A DNA stretch of 39,847 bases, from assembly GCA_013696315.1 (NCBI GenBank), contig JACCYU010000025.1, forward strand, positions 1 to 39,847. The letters run 5' to 3'. The notes below the pieces were generated by a model. That model worked only from the letters and a program-made list of their open reading frames with translations. It had not been told where the DNA came from and did no database searches. The position numbers and the translations under genes are program-made. The stretch is from Gammaproteobacteria bacterium. Its GTDB lineage: Bacteria > Pseudomonadota > Gammaproteobacteria > JACCYU01. Within the stretch, counting starts at the first letter, position 1, and each line of letters opens with the position of its first letter. Below are positions 9,151-18,408 of this stretch, in pieces.

Positions 9151-11037
9151 ATGCTAATAGCCATCCGTGACCGTGTGAGCGGCTGGATCGCATACGTGAT
9201 CGTCGTATTGATCAGCCTGACTTTTGCCTTGTGGGGCATCGATCAATATTTTGGCGGCGCCGACGAGCGGGTCGCCGCCGAGGTCAACGGTGTCGACATC
9301 CCGATGGATGCGTTCAGCTATCAGTTTCAGCAGGAGCGAAGTTACCTTCAACAGGCATACGACGGCGAGCTTCCGGCCGGCCAGACTGATGCCATGCTCA
9401 AACAGGTGGTGATCCAGGGAATGGCGCGTGCTGAAGTTTTGCAGCAGGAAACGCAGTCGGCGGGTTACCGGGTGAGTGACGCGGTGCTGTTGAACGAGCT
9501 CGGCGGCATGCAGGTCTTTCATACCGACGGCCAGTTCGATCCGCAACGTTATGAGCAACTGCTGCAGGCGCAACAGCAAACCAAGGCGGGCTTCGAAGAC
9601 AACCTTAGAAGCCAGATCGGCCTGTCCTATTTCGAGGATGGTATTAATCGCTCGGCTTTTCTGCCCCCGGTCACGCGGGAGCAATTGCTGAGCCTCAAGA
9701 ATCAGCGGCGCTCAGTGGAGTATTTTACGATCCCCGCCGAGCCGGAAGAGGTAAAGGTCAGCGACGAAGCGATTACTGATTACTACCAGGCAAACCGGCA
9801 GCATTTTCAGTCACCCGAGCGGGTGCGGCTCGCGTATATCGATTTAAGCGAGCAGGCGCTCACGCGATCGCTGGACGTCAATGAAAACGCCCTGCGCGCG
9901 TTCTATCGCAGCCAGACCGAACTTTATACCGACCCTGAACAGCGCCGCGCGCGCCATATCCTGATCAAGTCATCGGGTGGTGGCAAGGACGCAGACGCGG
10001 CCCTGAAGCGCGCGTCCGAGCTAGCGGCGCGTGCGCGCCAAGGCGAGGATTTCGCCAGGCTCGCTGAGGTATATTCAGAAGACGCACTGTCCGCGCCGGT
10101 GGGTGGGGATCTGGGCTTCATCGCGCGCGGGGACATGGATGCGTCGCTCGAGGACGCATTGTTCGCGTTGGACAAGGGAGAAACAAGCGATCCGGTCAAG
10201 ACGTCGCTGGGTTATCAGGTCGTTCAGCTAGCCGATATCAAACCGGCGCGTAGCGAGCCGTTTACGCAGGTACGCGATCAGGTGGACCGCGCCTACCGTC
10301 GCGAGAACGCAAAAGAAGCCTTCATAGAACGCGCTGAACAACTGGTAACGGTGAGCTATGAGCAGTCCGCCAGTTTGCAGCCCGCGGCCGAGGCGCTGGG
10401 GCTCAAGGTACGCGAATCCGGATGGATAACCCGCGCGCAGGGATCGGGCATTGGGGCAGACCAGAAAATCCGCGACGCGGCTTTCCAGGACGACGTACTG
10501 AAAGGCGGCCGTAACAGCGACATGATCGAACTGAGTCCGGGCCGGGCGGTGGTGGCGCGGGTAATCGATCATCAACCGGCAAAGGTTCAACCGCTGGCGG
10601 CGGTGCGCGATGATATCGAGCAGATTCTCGCCGTACGGACAGTACGCAGACAGGCCACGCAAGCAGGTAAACAGGCGCTGGCGGTGTTACGGGACGGCAA
10701 AAGCATGGCAGAAGTCGCTAGGCGGAGTGATCTTGAGCCACAAGCACTGACCGCGATCCAGCGCACCGACAGGTCGTTGCCACAGCCAGTGGTCGAGAAG
10801 CTGTTTGCGCTGGACAAGCCAGCGGCTGGCAATCCCACTTATGGTGGCGTCCCCTTGGCGGAAGGATTTGCGATCATCGCCCTGGTCGATGTGCAAGCCG
10901 GCGACGCAATTAAGGCCGCGGCTTCCGAAGGGTCCGCATCCGACCCTGATGCGCGGTACGGAGAGCGCGAACGCGACGCGGTTTATCGCGCGCTGGAGGC
11001 GGGCGCAGAAATCAGGATCATGCAGGAAAATCTATAA
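9151..11037 (+). CDS. ppiD: Periplasmic folding chaperone / peptidyl-prolyl isomerase PpiD
   Basis: PpiD is anchored in the inner membrane by one N-terminal helix and helps newly translocated outer-membrane and periplasmic proteins fold. The 628-residue protein (E. coli 623) starts with a short cytosolic stretch and one membrane segment (residues about 12-32), followed by a SurA/PpiD-like chaperone domain. One parvulin domain begins near residue 266 with RARHILIK and includes the typical VGGDLGFIARG. A second chaperone lobe makes up the C-terminus. It follows the HU gene and two tRNAs in the conserved order. I use the ATG at 9151 because it precedes the membrane anchor closely. No frameshift is evident. 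Confidence 0.94.
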   Translation: MLIAIRDRVSGWIAYVIVVLISLTFALWGIDQYFGGADERVAAEVNGVDIPMDAFSYQFQQERSYLQQAYDGELPAGQTDAMLKQVVIQGMARAEVLQQETQSAGYRVSDAVLLNELGGMQVFHTDGQFDPQRYEQLLQAQQQTKAGFEDNLRSQIGLSYFEDGINRSAFLPPVTREQLLSLKNQRRSVEYFTIPAEPEEVKVSDEAITDYYQANRQHFQSPERVRLAYIDLSEQALTRSLDVNENALRAFYRSQTELYTDPEQRRARHILIKSSGGGKDADAALKRASELAARARQGEDFARLAEVYSEDALSAPVGGDLGFIARGDMDASLEDALFALDKGETSDPVKTSLGYQVVQLADIKPARSEPFTQVRDQVDRAYRRENAKEAFIERAEQLVTVSYEQSASLQPAAEALGLKVRESGWITRAQGSGIGADQKIRDAAFQDDVLKGGRNSDMIELSPGRAVVARVIDHQPAKVQPLAAVRDDIEQILAVRTVRRQATQAGKQALAVLRDGKSMAEVARRSDLEPQALTAIQRTDRSLPQPVVEKLFALDKPAAGNPTYGGVPLAEGFAIIALVDVQAGDAIKAAASEGSASDPDARYGERERDAVYRALEAGAEIRIMQENL

Positions 11038-11063
11038 TCGAATACGTCGCAACAATACTCGAG

Positions 11064-11077
11064 GCGCTAATCAGCGC
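11064..11077 (+). other. Small inverted repeat between convergent ppiD and fabI
   Basis: GCGCT-AATC-AGCGC forms a 5-bp hairpin in the 52-bp gap between the convergent ends of ppiD and fabI. It has no T-run on either strand, so it is at best a weak bidirectional terminator. Confidence 0.25.
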
Positions 11078-11089
11078 GAAGTTATTGCG

Positions 11090-11881
11090 TCAGGTCTCAG
11101 TGTAATCCGTCATGCCAACGATATTGTAACCCGCGTCCACGTGCACGATCTCGCCGGTGATGCCGGAGGCCAGGTCCGAACAAAGAAATGCGCCGGTATT
11201 GCCCACGTCCTCAATCGACACATTGCGACGCAGCGGCGCATTAGTCGCCACATGATCGAGCATGCGACGGAAATTGCCGATGCCCGCGGCAGCCAGGGTG
11301 CGGATAGGTCCCGCGGAGATGCCGTTAACTCGGATGCCTTCGGGTCCCAGCGTGTAGGCGAGGTAGCGGATATTGGCCTCCAGGCTCGCCTTGGCCAGGC
11401 CCATGACGTTGTAATTCGGCATCGCGCGCTCCGCACCCAGATAGGTCAGCGTCAGCAGCGCGCCATTGCGCCCGTGCAGCATCCGCCGGCCGTTTTTCGC
11501 CAGCGCCGCGAAGCTGTAGCTGCTGATGTCATGCGACGTGCGAAACCCTTCGCGCGTGAGGTTGTCGAGATAGTCGCCTTCCAGCGATTCGCGCGGCGCG
11601 AACGCCACTGAATGCACGACGATGTCTAGATGATCCCAGTAATCGTCCAGGTGTTCGAACACCGCTTCGATCTGCTCATCGTCTTCAACGTCACACGGCA
11701 CCGCGATATCCGATCCGCAGTCACCTGCCAGTTTTTCCACCCGGGATTTCAGGCGCTCGTTCTGGTAGGTGAACGCCAGTTCGGCGCCTGCGCGGCTCAT
11801 CGCTTCGGCGATGCCCCAGGCGATTGAGCGATTGCTCGCCACACCGACGATCAGTGCGCGTTTATTGGCAAGAAAACTCAC
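11090..11881 (-). CDS. fabI: Enoyl-[acyl-carrier-protein] reductase (NADH)
   Basis: FabI catalyses the last, NADH-dependent reduction in each cycle of type II fatty-acid elongation and is the triclosan target. The 263-residue product (E. coli 262) is a divergent short-chain dehydrogenase: cofactor loop [13 protein letters not shown] near the N-terminus, catalytic Tyr147, Tyr157 and Lys164 in the stretch from TYLGAER to GLAKAS, and [11 protein letters not shown] after them. I chose the GTG at 11881 because GGAGGT lies five bases upstream and the length matches the family. Longer starts add residues with no counterpart. It is convergent with ppiD and divergent from the ABC operon. Confidence 0.96.
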   Translation of the reverse strand: MSFLANKRALIVGVASNRSIAWGIAEAMSRAGAELAFTYQNERLKSRVEKLAGDCGSDIAVPCDVEDDEQIEAVFEHLDDYWDHLDIVVHSVAFAPRESLEGDYLDNLTREGFRTSHDISSYSFAALAKNGRRMLHGRNGALLTLTYLGAERAMPNYNVMGLAKASLEANIRYLAYTLGPEGIRVNGISAGPIRTLAAAGIGNFRRMLDHVATNAPLRRNVSIEDVGNTGAFLCSDLASGITGEIVHVDAGYNIVGMTDYTET

Positions 11882-12045
11882 CTCGTACCTCCGCTTTTGA
11901 TACGTGCCGACGAGCACCCGACAATCATGGCCACGGCCTGTTCAGTCTTGGCACCGCGATAGTCGAGACGCGTGTTGCTAACGATTTAAATGATATGCGT
12001 GCGGTCGCGCAGATACAAATCAATGCGCTCATTCACGGGTCGGCC

Positions 12046-12073
12046 TTGCCAGCGGACAAATGCGGTTTATGAT
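12046..12073 (+). promoter_or_regulatory. Sigma-70-type promoter of the peptide ABC operon
   Basis: TTGCCA (12046-12051), a 16-base spacer, then TATGAT (12068-12073) lies 79 bases before the binding-protein ATG. It is the only good match in the 271-bp divergent region shared with fabI. Confidence 0.55.
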
Positions 12074-12152
12074 GCGCGGGAATTGTGATGACATGAACAA
12101 TCGATGGCCGCCAAAACAAATCACCGCTAATTGAATTCACTTAGGGCTTTGC

Positions 12153-14003
12153 ATGGAACGACGATTTACGGTTAAAGATTTTTTTCTGTTCGCGTTTCTC
12201 AGCCTAGTGCTGACGGCGATTGTGTCGACCATGTACATGATCGATCGGCAATGGGCCAAGATGGCTGAAATAGAGCGCACCTTAAGCGAACAGTCGGTGA
12301 GTCTTCAGGACCTTGCGCGCACGGTCAGTACTGGCATCACCACGGGCAATACGGCCACACAGACCGGGGAGGGAGCCATTCCGGATTCGTTCCGGCGTGC
12401 CTGGCGCGCTTCACAGTCCAGGGATTTCGCGGCGGGCGACTGGCTGGTAGCGCCTTTCGGCACCGGCCTCAAGACGCTCACGCCGCTGGTCTCAAGCGAC
12501 GCTTACGCCTCCGAAGTGCAGACCTTTGTGCTGGAGTCGCTTTTGACGCGCAATCCGGAAACCCTGCAATGGGACGGTATGATCGCGAAAGACTGGACGG
12601 TCAGCGACGACGGACTCGCGATTAAGTTTCAAATGCGCAATGGGGTTCAGTTTTCAGACGGCAAATCCATCGACGCGGAAGACGTCGCGTTCACGTTCGA
12701 TTTTCTGATGAACGAGAAGATCGCGGCGCCACGCCATCGCGCGTATTTCGCCAAGATCAGGAGCGTGCGGGCGACCGGCAGGTTCGAGGTCGTATTCCAG
12801 TTCAAGGAGCCGTATTTCCAGAGTCTGGAGCTGGCTGGCACCATGCCGATCCTGCCTGAGCATTTTTATGGGCCGTATTTAAAGGAGCCGCAATCCTTCA
12901 ATCAGTCCACCGGTTTGCTGATGGGCTCAGGCCCTTATCGGCTTCCCGATCCGCGAGGCTGGACGCCGGATTCCGGTATCGTGGAACTGGAACGCAATCC
13001 TTATTACTGGGGGCCCGTGCTGCCGCCGTTCAACACGCTGTTGTGGAAAGTCATCGAAAACCAGACCGCGCAGCTCACCACATTTCGTAACGGCGAGCTC
13101 GATCTTTATGGCGCGCGCCCGCGTGAGTATGAAACTCTGCTGGAAGATCAAGCGCTCATGCACCGCACGCGGAATCTGGAATACTTGAGCCCGACCGCCG
13201 GCTACAGGTGGATCGGCTGGAACCAGAAACGCAACGGCGAGCCCACCTTGTTCACGGACCGGCGCGTGCGCCAGGCGATGACTTATCTCACCGATCGCAA
13301 GCGCGTCGTCAAAGACATAATGCTCGGCTATGCCGAAGTCGCCATGAGTCCGTTCAGCCCGCGCAGCCCGCAGCACGACGATAGGCTGCAGCCGCGTGAA
13401 TACAATATCGAAAAAGCTCGACAACTGCTCGCGGACGCCGGCTTCAAGGACCGCGATGGCAACGGCGTGCTGGAGGACGCCGACGGCAAGTCGTTCAGAT
13501 TCGAGCTGGTGTACTTTCAGGATGACGAGGACACGCAGCGCATCATGCTATTCCTGCGGGACCTTTACGCGCGCGCTGGCGTGCTGATGATTCCGAAGCC
13601 CACCGAGTGGTCGGTGATGATCGACCTGCTCACGCAGAAAAATTTCGATGCGATCACCCTGGCCTGGACCGGCGGTGTCGAGACCGACATCTATCAGATG
13701 TTTCACAGCAGCCAGACTGTGCCGGGCGGCGACAATTTCATCAATTACAAGAATCCACGTCTGGACGCAGTGATCGACAAGGCGCGCGCCACGGTCGATG
13801 AGGACGCGCGCATGCCGTTGTGGCATAAGGCCGAACGCATTATCTTTGAAGATCAGCCTTATACGTTTCTCATGCGCAGCCAGAGCCTGGTATTCATCGA
13901 CGACCGCATGCGCAACGTCGAAGTAACGCGGCTCGGCCTCAATAAGGATATCGTGCCAGTCGAATGGTACGTGCCAGCGGCGCTGCAAAAATACGCGAAC
14001 TGA
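12153..14003 (+). CDS. Membrane-anchored peptide/oligopeptide ABC transporter substrate-binding protein (SBP family 5)
   Basis: The 616-residue protein is the solute-binding component of an importer encoded by the next three genes. Residues about 9-30 form one membrane segment, followed by a polar heptad-like stretch (residues about 35-65) and then a family 5 solute-binding domain: start near LKTLTPLVSSDAYASEVQ, FSDGKSIDAEDVAFTFDF, the GSGPYRL motif, and the NPYYWG motif. An acidic DxDGNG loop at about 433-445 resembles a calcium-binding EF-hand loop, a feature seen in other members. Most relatives are free periplasmic proteins or lipoproteins. Here there is neither a signal-peptidase site nor a lipobox, so the protein is probably tethered. 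The gene order resembles YejABEF and Pseudomonas Npp. The substrate is unknown; peptides are the family default. Confidence 0.85.
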   Translation: MERRFTVKDFFLFAFLSLVLTAIVSTMYMIDRQWAKMAEIERTLSEQSVSLQDLARTVSTGITTGNTATQTGEGAIPDSFRRAWRASQSRDFAAGDWLVAPFGTGLKTLTPLVSSDAYASEVQTFVLESLLTRNPETLQWDGMIAKDWTVSDDGLAIKFQMRNGVQFSDGKSIDAEDVAFTFDFLMNEKIAAPRHRAYFAKIRSVRATGRFEVVFQFKEPYFQSLELAGTMPILPEHFYGPYLKEPQSFNQSTGLLMGSGPYRLPDPRGWTPDSGIVELERNPYYWGPVLPPFNTLLWKVIENQTAQLTTFRNGELDLYGARPREYETLLEDQALMHRTRNLEYLSPTAGYRWIGWNQKRNGEPTLFTDRRVRQAMTYLTDRKRVVKDIMLGYAEVAMSPFSPRSPQHDDRLQPREYNIEKARQLLADAGFKDRDGNGVLEDADGKSFRFELVYFQDDEDTQRIMLFLRDLYARAGVLMIPKPTEWSVMIDLLTQKNFDAITLAWTGGVETDIYQMFHSSQTVPGGDNFINYKNPRLDAVIDKARATVDEDARMPLWHKAERIIFEDQPYTFLMRSQSLVFIDDRMRNVEVTRLGLNKDIVPVEWYVPAALQKYAN

Positions 14004-14026
14004 GCGCCTGGCTGTAGGGGAAGTCC

Positions 14027-15409
14027 GTGCAAACTTACATCCTGCGGCGTCTGGTGCTGATGGTTCCAACCCTGTTTGGCATCACGGTGATCGTGTTCGC
14101 GGTTATGGCCGCAGCACCCGGCGGCATCAGCGCGCAAAGCCTGATTCAGGGACAGAATCTGGAGCCTGGCGCGAAGAAGGCGATGGAGGATTACTACAAC
14201 CGGCTATACGGACTGGATCAGCCGGTTCCCGTGCAGTATCTGCGCTGGCTTAACAACATTTCCCCGGCGGGATTTACCTTCGATGCCAACAATGAGATCA
14301 ATGGGTTTTCGCTGAACAAAGGCTCCGATCTCGGCACCAGTTTCTATTATAACCGGCCGGTGTTGGATCTTGTCGCCGAGCGCTTGCCGATAACCCTGCT
14401 GCTCAATGTGTTATCGCTTCCGATTATCTACGTTATCGCGATCACCATCGGTGTGCGCGCCGCGACCGAGCGCGGCAAACGCTTCGACACGACGTCGGGT
14501 GTGGCGTTGCTGGGCTTTTGGTCGGTGCCGACCATGCTCACCGGTGTGCTGATGATCGCGTTTCTCGCCAGCGATCAATACTGGCGCTGGTTTCCAACCG
14601 CCGGCATCAACGCGCGCGCCGCCCTGGAAATGCCGTTTATGCCGCACTGGAGCGCGACGTCGGACGTGTTAATGCTGGTATCGCTGTCCATTGCGGGGGC
14701 TGTATTGATGGGGACCTTGAGCCGCAAAGGCGGCAAGGCCACGCGCGCGGTGGCTTTTGGTGCGCTGGGCGCGGTCCTGGGTGTTCTGATGGCCGGCGAT
14801 GTGGCGCGTGACGGACTCTCGCTCCTGCATGTGCTGCTGGGCGCAGGTCTGGGCGGACTGTTTATATTGATCGGTCGCGCGGATTACGAACTGCCACGCA
14901 CCGCGGTCATGGGGCTTGTGGGTTTTGGCGTCGGCGTCGGGTTCGCGGCTTCGTTCGCGCAAGGCACGTTTGTGCGAGGGTTTCTGCTGGACAGCCTGTG
15001 GCACCTGGTGCTCCCGGTAATATGTCTCTCGTATACCAGTTTTGCTTTCCTGTCCAAGCTGACCCGTGCGGCGGTGCTGGAAAACCTGCTCGCGGATTAC
15101 GCGCGTACCGCGCGCGCCAAGGGCGTGAGCGAATCCGATGTGTTGTGGCGGCACGTATTCCGCAACAGTCTGTTGCCGCTGATCACGGTATCCGCGACCC
15201 TGCTGCCGGGGTTGCTGGCGGGCTCCGTAATTGTTGAAACGATATTCAGTATCGAGGGCATGGGTCAGCTCGCGGTGGAGGCGGTAAAACTTCGCGATCG
15301 CGAGCTGGTGCTGTCGGTTACCCTGGTGAGCGGTTTGCTGACCCTGATCGGTTATTTGATCGCTGATCTCTGTTACGCGGTGGCGGATCCCAGAATCAGT
15401 TATGACTGA
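14027..15409 (+). CDS. Peptide ABC transporter permease, YejB/DppB-like, with an extra membrane-spanning insert
   Basis: This is the first inner-membrane permease of the importer. It begins at GTG 14027 behind GGGGAAG. The N-terminus (ILRRLVLMVPTLFGITVIVF, then APGG) is classic for DppB/YejB, and the EAA coupling loop is DYARTARAKGVSESDVLWRH (residues 358-377), ending with DPRISYD. At 460 residues it is about 100 longer than YejB (364). The surplus lies at about 208-318, between the third membrane segment and the EAA region, and contains about four extra hydrophobic stretches (212-228, 240-256, 266-283, 293-310). The stop overlaps the next gene's start by 8 bases, so translation is probably coupled. 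Confidence 0.88.
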   Translation: MQTYILRRLVLMVPTLFGITVIVFAVMAAAPGGISAQSLIQGQNLEPGAKKAMEDYYNRLYGLDQPVPVQYLRWLNNISPAGFTFDANNEINGFSLNKGSDLGTSFYYNRPVLDLVAERLPITLLLNVLSLPIIYVIAITIGVRAATERGKRFDTTSGVALLGFWSVPTMLTGVLMIAFLASDQYWRWFPTAGINARAALEMPFMPHWSATSDVLMLVSLSIAGAVLMGTLSRKGGKATRAVAFGALGAVLGVLMAGDVARDGLSLLHVLLGAGLGGLFILIGRADYELPRTAVMGLVGFGVGVGFAASFAQGTFVRGFLLDSLWHLVLPVICLSYTSFAFLSKLTRAAVLENLLADYARTARAKGVSESDVLWRHVFRNSLLPLITVSATLLPGLLAGSVIVETIFSIEGMGQLAVEAVKLRDRELVLSVTLVSGLLTLIGYLIADLCYAVADPRISYD

Positions 15410-16625
15410 CGGGCAAACGCTCGGATTGCGAGATAGTGAGATCGCGCCGGCGTCCACGACGCCTGCTCGCAGTTACGCGGCGCAAGTCTTGCGTGATGCC
15501 GCTTCCAGCTGGGGCGCGCGACTGGGTCTGATGTGGATCGCGATGCTGGCTTTCGTGGCAGTGTTTGCGCCGTTGCTCGCGAACAGCCACCCGTTACTGT
15601 TAAGCGAGCACGGCGACATAAGCAGTCCCATGCTGGCGTACCTCACGCCGGCGGATGTCACTTTGCTGGTTACGTTTTGTATCGGTTTGTTGGTGATGCT
15701 GGCACCAACGCGCGCCCGCAGGCGGCTGCTCGCAATAATGCTGACTCTGGCAATCGTCGGCGGGTTAAGTGTTGTCTATATCACGCCCTCGCCGCTGGCC
15801 ATTTATTCGGACTATCGAATCAAACAGCAGACCGGCGCCTACGATTGGGTCTTGCGCGCGCCCGTGCCGTACTCGCCGAAGGATTACCTGCGCGATTACG
15901 GTGACGCCGGTTTTGAAGCGCCGCTGGAAGCTGCCCGGCGGACGCACTGGATGGGCACCGAGGAGAACGGCGCCGATGTGTTGAGCCGCATGATTTACGC
16001 GTCCCGAATCGCGCTGGGAATTGGTTTGATCGCAACCGGTATCGCGATGTTTATCGGCATCGTACTGGGCGGGCTCATGGGCTATTTCTCCGGCCGGGTG
16101 GACATGATTGGCATGCGTCTGGTCGAAATCTTCGAAGCGGTTCCCACCTTGTTTTTGTTGTTGACGCTGGTGGCGTTCTTCGGGCGCAGCCTTTATTTGA
16201 TGATGGTAATCATCGGCCTCACCGGCTGGCCCGGCTACGCGCGTTACGTTCGCGCGGAGTTTCTTAAATTGCGCCAACAGGAATTCGTGCAGGCGGCGAT
16301 CGCCTGCGGACTGCCGTTGCGCTCCATCCTGTTCCGGCACATGCTGCCCAATGGCGTCGGACCGATTCTGGTCAACGCGAGTTTCGGCGTGGCTGCCGCG
16401 ATTCTCGCCGAGGCGGTCTTGAGTTTTCTCGGGCTGGGGCTGGTGGACGATCCATCCTGGGGGCAGATGCTCAATCAGGCCGTCCAGTCCTCGACATTCA
16501 ACTGGTGGATGGCTGTGTTTCCGGGCGGCGCGATATTCTTGACCGTGTTCGCTTACAATTTAATCGGCGAAGCGCTGCGTGACGCGATCGACCCGCACCT
16601 CAAAAAAGATCAGCCCGAGTCCTGA
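15402..16625 (+). CDS. Peptide ABC transporter permease, YejE/DppC-like, extended
   Basis: This is the second permease of the importer. The C-terminal two thirds are standard: HWMGTEENGADVLSRMIYASRIALGIG, an EAA loop starting at AEFLKLRQQEFVQAA, LRSILFRHMLPN and the late motif SFLGLGLVDDPSWGQML. The 407-residue length exceeds YejE (341). The excess is N-terminal: after the first membrane helix and the YejE-like ANSHPLLL there are two added hydrophobic segments (about 83-101 and 110-126), then a long extracytoplasmic stretch to about 185. Both permeases in this operon therefore carry extra membrane segments, which suggests they were acquired together. The gene overlaps the preceding gene by 8 bases. 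Confidence 0.88.
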   Translation: MTDGQTLGLRDSEIAPASTTPARSYAAQVLRDAASSWGARLGLMWIAMLAFVAVFAPLLANSHPLLLSEHGDISSPMLAYLTPADVTLLVTFCIGLLVMLAPTRARRRLLAIMLTLAIVGGLSVVYITPSPLAIYSDYRIKQQTGAYDWVLRAPVPYSPKDYLRDYGDAGFEAPLEAARRTHWMGTEENGADVLSRMIYASRIALGIGLIATGIAMFIGIVLGGLMGYFSGRVDMIGMRLVEIFEAVPTLFLLLTLVAFFGRSLYLMMVIIGLTGWPGYARYVRAEFLKLRQQEFVQAAIACGLPLRSILFRHMLPNGVGPILVNASFGVAAAILAEAVLSFLGLGLVDDPSWGQMLNQAVQSSTFNWWMAVFPGGAIFLTVFAYNLIGEALRDAIDPHLKKDQPES

Positions 16626-16673
16626 ACGTGCACTTAACGCGCGCACTGGAACCTTGTCCCACTTTCGCTCGCC

Positions 16674-18368
16674 ATGTTGCTTGAAGTCGATAAGCTCAAA
16701 ACCTATTTCAGCGCTGGCGAGGGCAGCGTGAAAGCCGTGGACGATGTGAGCTTTCACATCGAAAAAGGCGAGACGTTCTGTCTGGTCGGCGAGTCCGGCA
16801 GCGGCAAGTCGGTTACCGCGCTATCGGTAATCCAGTTGACGCCGGCCCGCATCAGCCACCATCCCGGCGGCCGCATCCTGTTCGACTATCGACATCGGGA
16901 CGGCCGGGTGGAGCAGGTAGACATGGTGCGTCTGCCCGAGCACCGCAAGTGCGAGATTCGCGGCGCGCGCATCAGCATGATCTTCCAAGAACCGATGACC
17001 TCGCTCAATCCGGTATTTCGTATCGGTGACCAGATTATCGAAACCCTGAACCTTCACCGCCCGGATTTGAGCGAGGCGCGGGCGCGCGCGCGGGCGATCG
17101 AGCTGCTTGAGCAGGTGCGCATTCCGGATGCCGCGTCGCGCCTGGACGAGTATCCGCACCGGCTTTCGGGCGGTCAGCGGCAACGGGTGATGATCGCCAT
17201 GGCCATGGCCTGCGAACCGGATCTGCTAATCGCGGACGAACCCACCACCGCGCTGGATGTGACCGTGCAGGCCGAGATCCTGCGGCTGATGAGAGACCTG
17301 CAAACGCGGCGCGGCATGAGCATGCTGTTTATCACTCACGACTTCGGCGTGGTATCACAGATGGCGCACCGGGTGGCGGTGATGCGCACTGGCAAGATCG
17401 TCGAGACCGGCGCGCTGCGAGAAGTGCTCACGCACCCGCAGCATGCGTACACTCGACAGCTGCTGGCGGCATTGCCAGAAAACCTCAAGAAAACGCGCAA
17501 GCACGGCGACATATCCACCGGGCGTGACGGAGACGCTGCAAACGGTTCCGGTTCCCCTCCGGCAAGTCCGCCGTGCGCGCCATTGGTCTCGCTCTCCGAG
17601 CTCAAGATCCATTTCCCGATCAAGAAGGGCGTGCTCAGGCGTACGGTCGGATTTGTAAAAGCGGTAGACGGCGTCTCGCTCGAGATCACCACGGGTCGGA
17701 TCGTGGCGCTGGTCGGAGAGTCCGGTTGCGGCAAGACCACCCTCGGACGCGGCATCGTGCGGTTGATCGAGCCTACCGGCGGAAGCGTGAGTTTTGAGGA
17801 TCAGGACATTACATCACTGTCGCGCGTGCAGATGTTGCCGTTCCGTCGCCGCATGCAGATTGTCTTTCAGGATCCCATCTCGTCTTTGAATCCGCGTCAG
17901 ACCATAGCGGACACCCTCACCGAGCCGATGGCTGTGCACGGCATAGGCGGCTCGAACGAGGAGCGCCTGGAGCTGGCGCGTAAGGCGCTCGTGCGGGTGC
18001 AGCTCGAAGCGGGCTATTTGTGGCGATATCCGCACGAGTTCTCGGGCGGTCAGCGGCAGCGCATCTGCATTGCGCGCGCGCTGGTTTTGAATCCGGAATT
18101 CATTATCTGCGACGAGGTGACAAGCGCGCTGGATGTTTCCGTGCAGGCGGAGATCCTGGAGATGTTGCTGGAACTGCGGCGCGAGCATCAGCTTGCGATT
18201 CTGTTTATTACGCACGATATCGGCGTGGTGGAATATATCAGCGACGAGGTCGCTGTGATGCATGAAGGCCGGCTCGTCGAGCGTGGGCCGACGTTACAGG
18301 TATGTGAAACGCCGGAACATCCCTACACCAAGAAACTGTTAGCGGCCGTGCCGCGCGTAGGTTTTTAG
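16674..18368 (+). CDS. Peptide ABC transporter dual ATPase (DppD-DppF fusion, YejF-like)
   Basis: One 564-residue chain carries both nucleotide-binding domains that energise the importer. Domain 1 has Walker A GESGSGKS (39-46), signature LSGGQRQR and Walker [13 protein letters not shown]. Domain 2 has Walker A GESGCGKT (348-355), signature FSGGQRQR and Walker [14 protein letters not shown] Gly/Ser/Pro-rich linker joins the halves. All catalytic motifs are intact in both halves, so both sites should hydrolyse ATP. The domains match DppD- and DppF-type oligopeptide ATPases including the C-terminal HPYT segments, fused as in YejF and NppD. It is the last gene of the operon and is convergent with the PP2C gene 40 bases away. 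Confidence 0.94.
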   Translation: MLLEVDKLKTYFSAGEGSVKAVDDVSFHIEKGETFCLVGESGSGKSVTALSVIQLTPARISHHPGGRILFDYRHRDGRVEQVDMVRLPEHRKCEIRGARISMIFQEPMTSLNPVFRIGDQIIETLNLHRPDLSEARARARAIELLEQVRIPDAASRLDEYPHRLSGGQRQRVMIAMAMACEPDLLIADEPTTALDVTVQAEILRLMRDLQTRRGMSMLFITHDFGVVSQMAHRVAVMRTGKIVETGALREVLTHPQHAYTRQLLAALPENLKKTRKHGDISTGRDGDAANGSGSPPASPPCAPLVSLSELKIHFPIKKGVLRRTVGFVKAVDGVSLEITTGRIVALVGESGCGKTTLGRGIVRLIEPTGGSVSFEDQDITSLSRVQMLPFRRRMQIVFQDPISSLNPRQTIADTLTEPMAVHGIGGSNEERLELARKALVRVQLEAGYLWRYPHEFSGGQRQRICIARALVLNPEFIICDEVTSALDVSVQAEILEMLLELRREHQLAILFITHDIGVVEYISDEVAVMHEGRLVERGPTLQVCETPEHPYTKKLLAAVPRVGF

Positions 18369-18408
18369 CCTGAGCTCGCGGTGGCTTTGCTGCGACTACC
18401 GGATGCGC

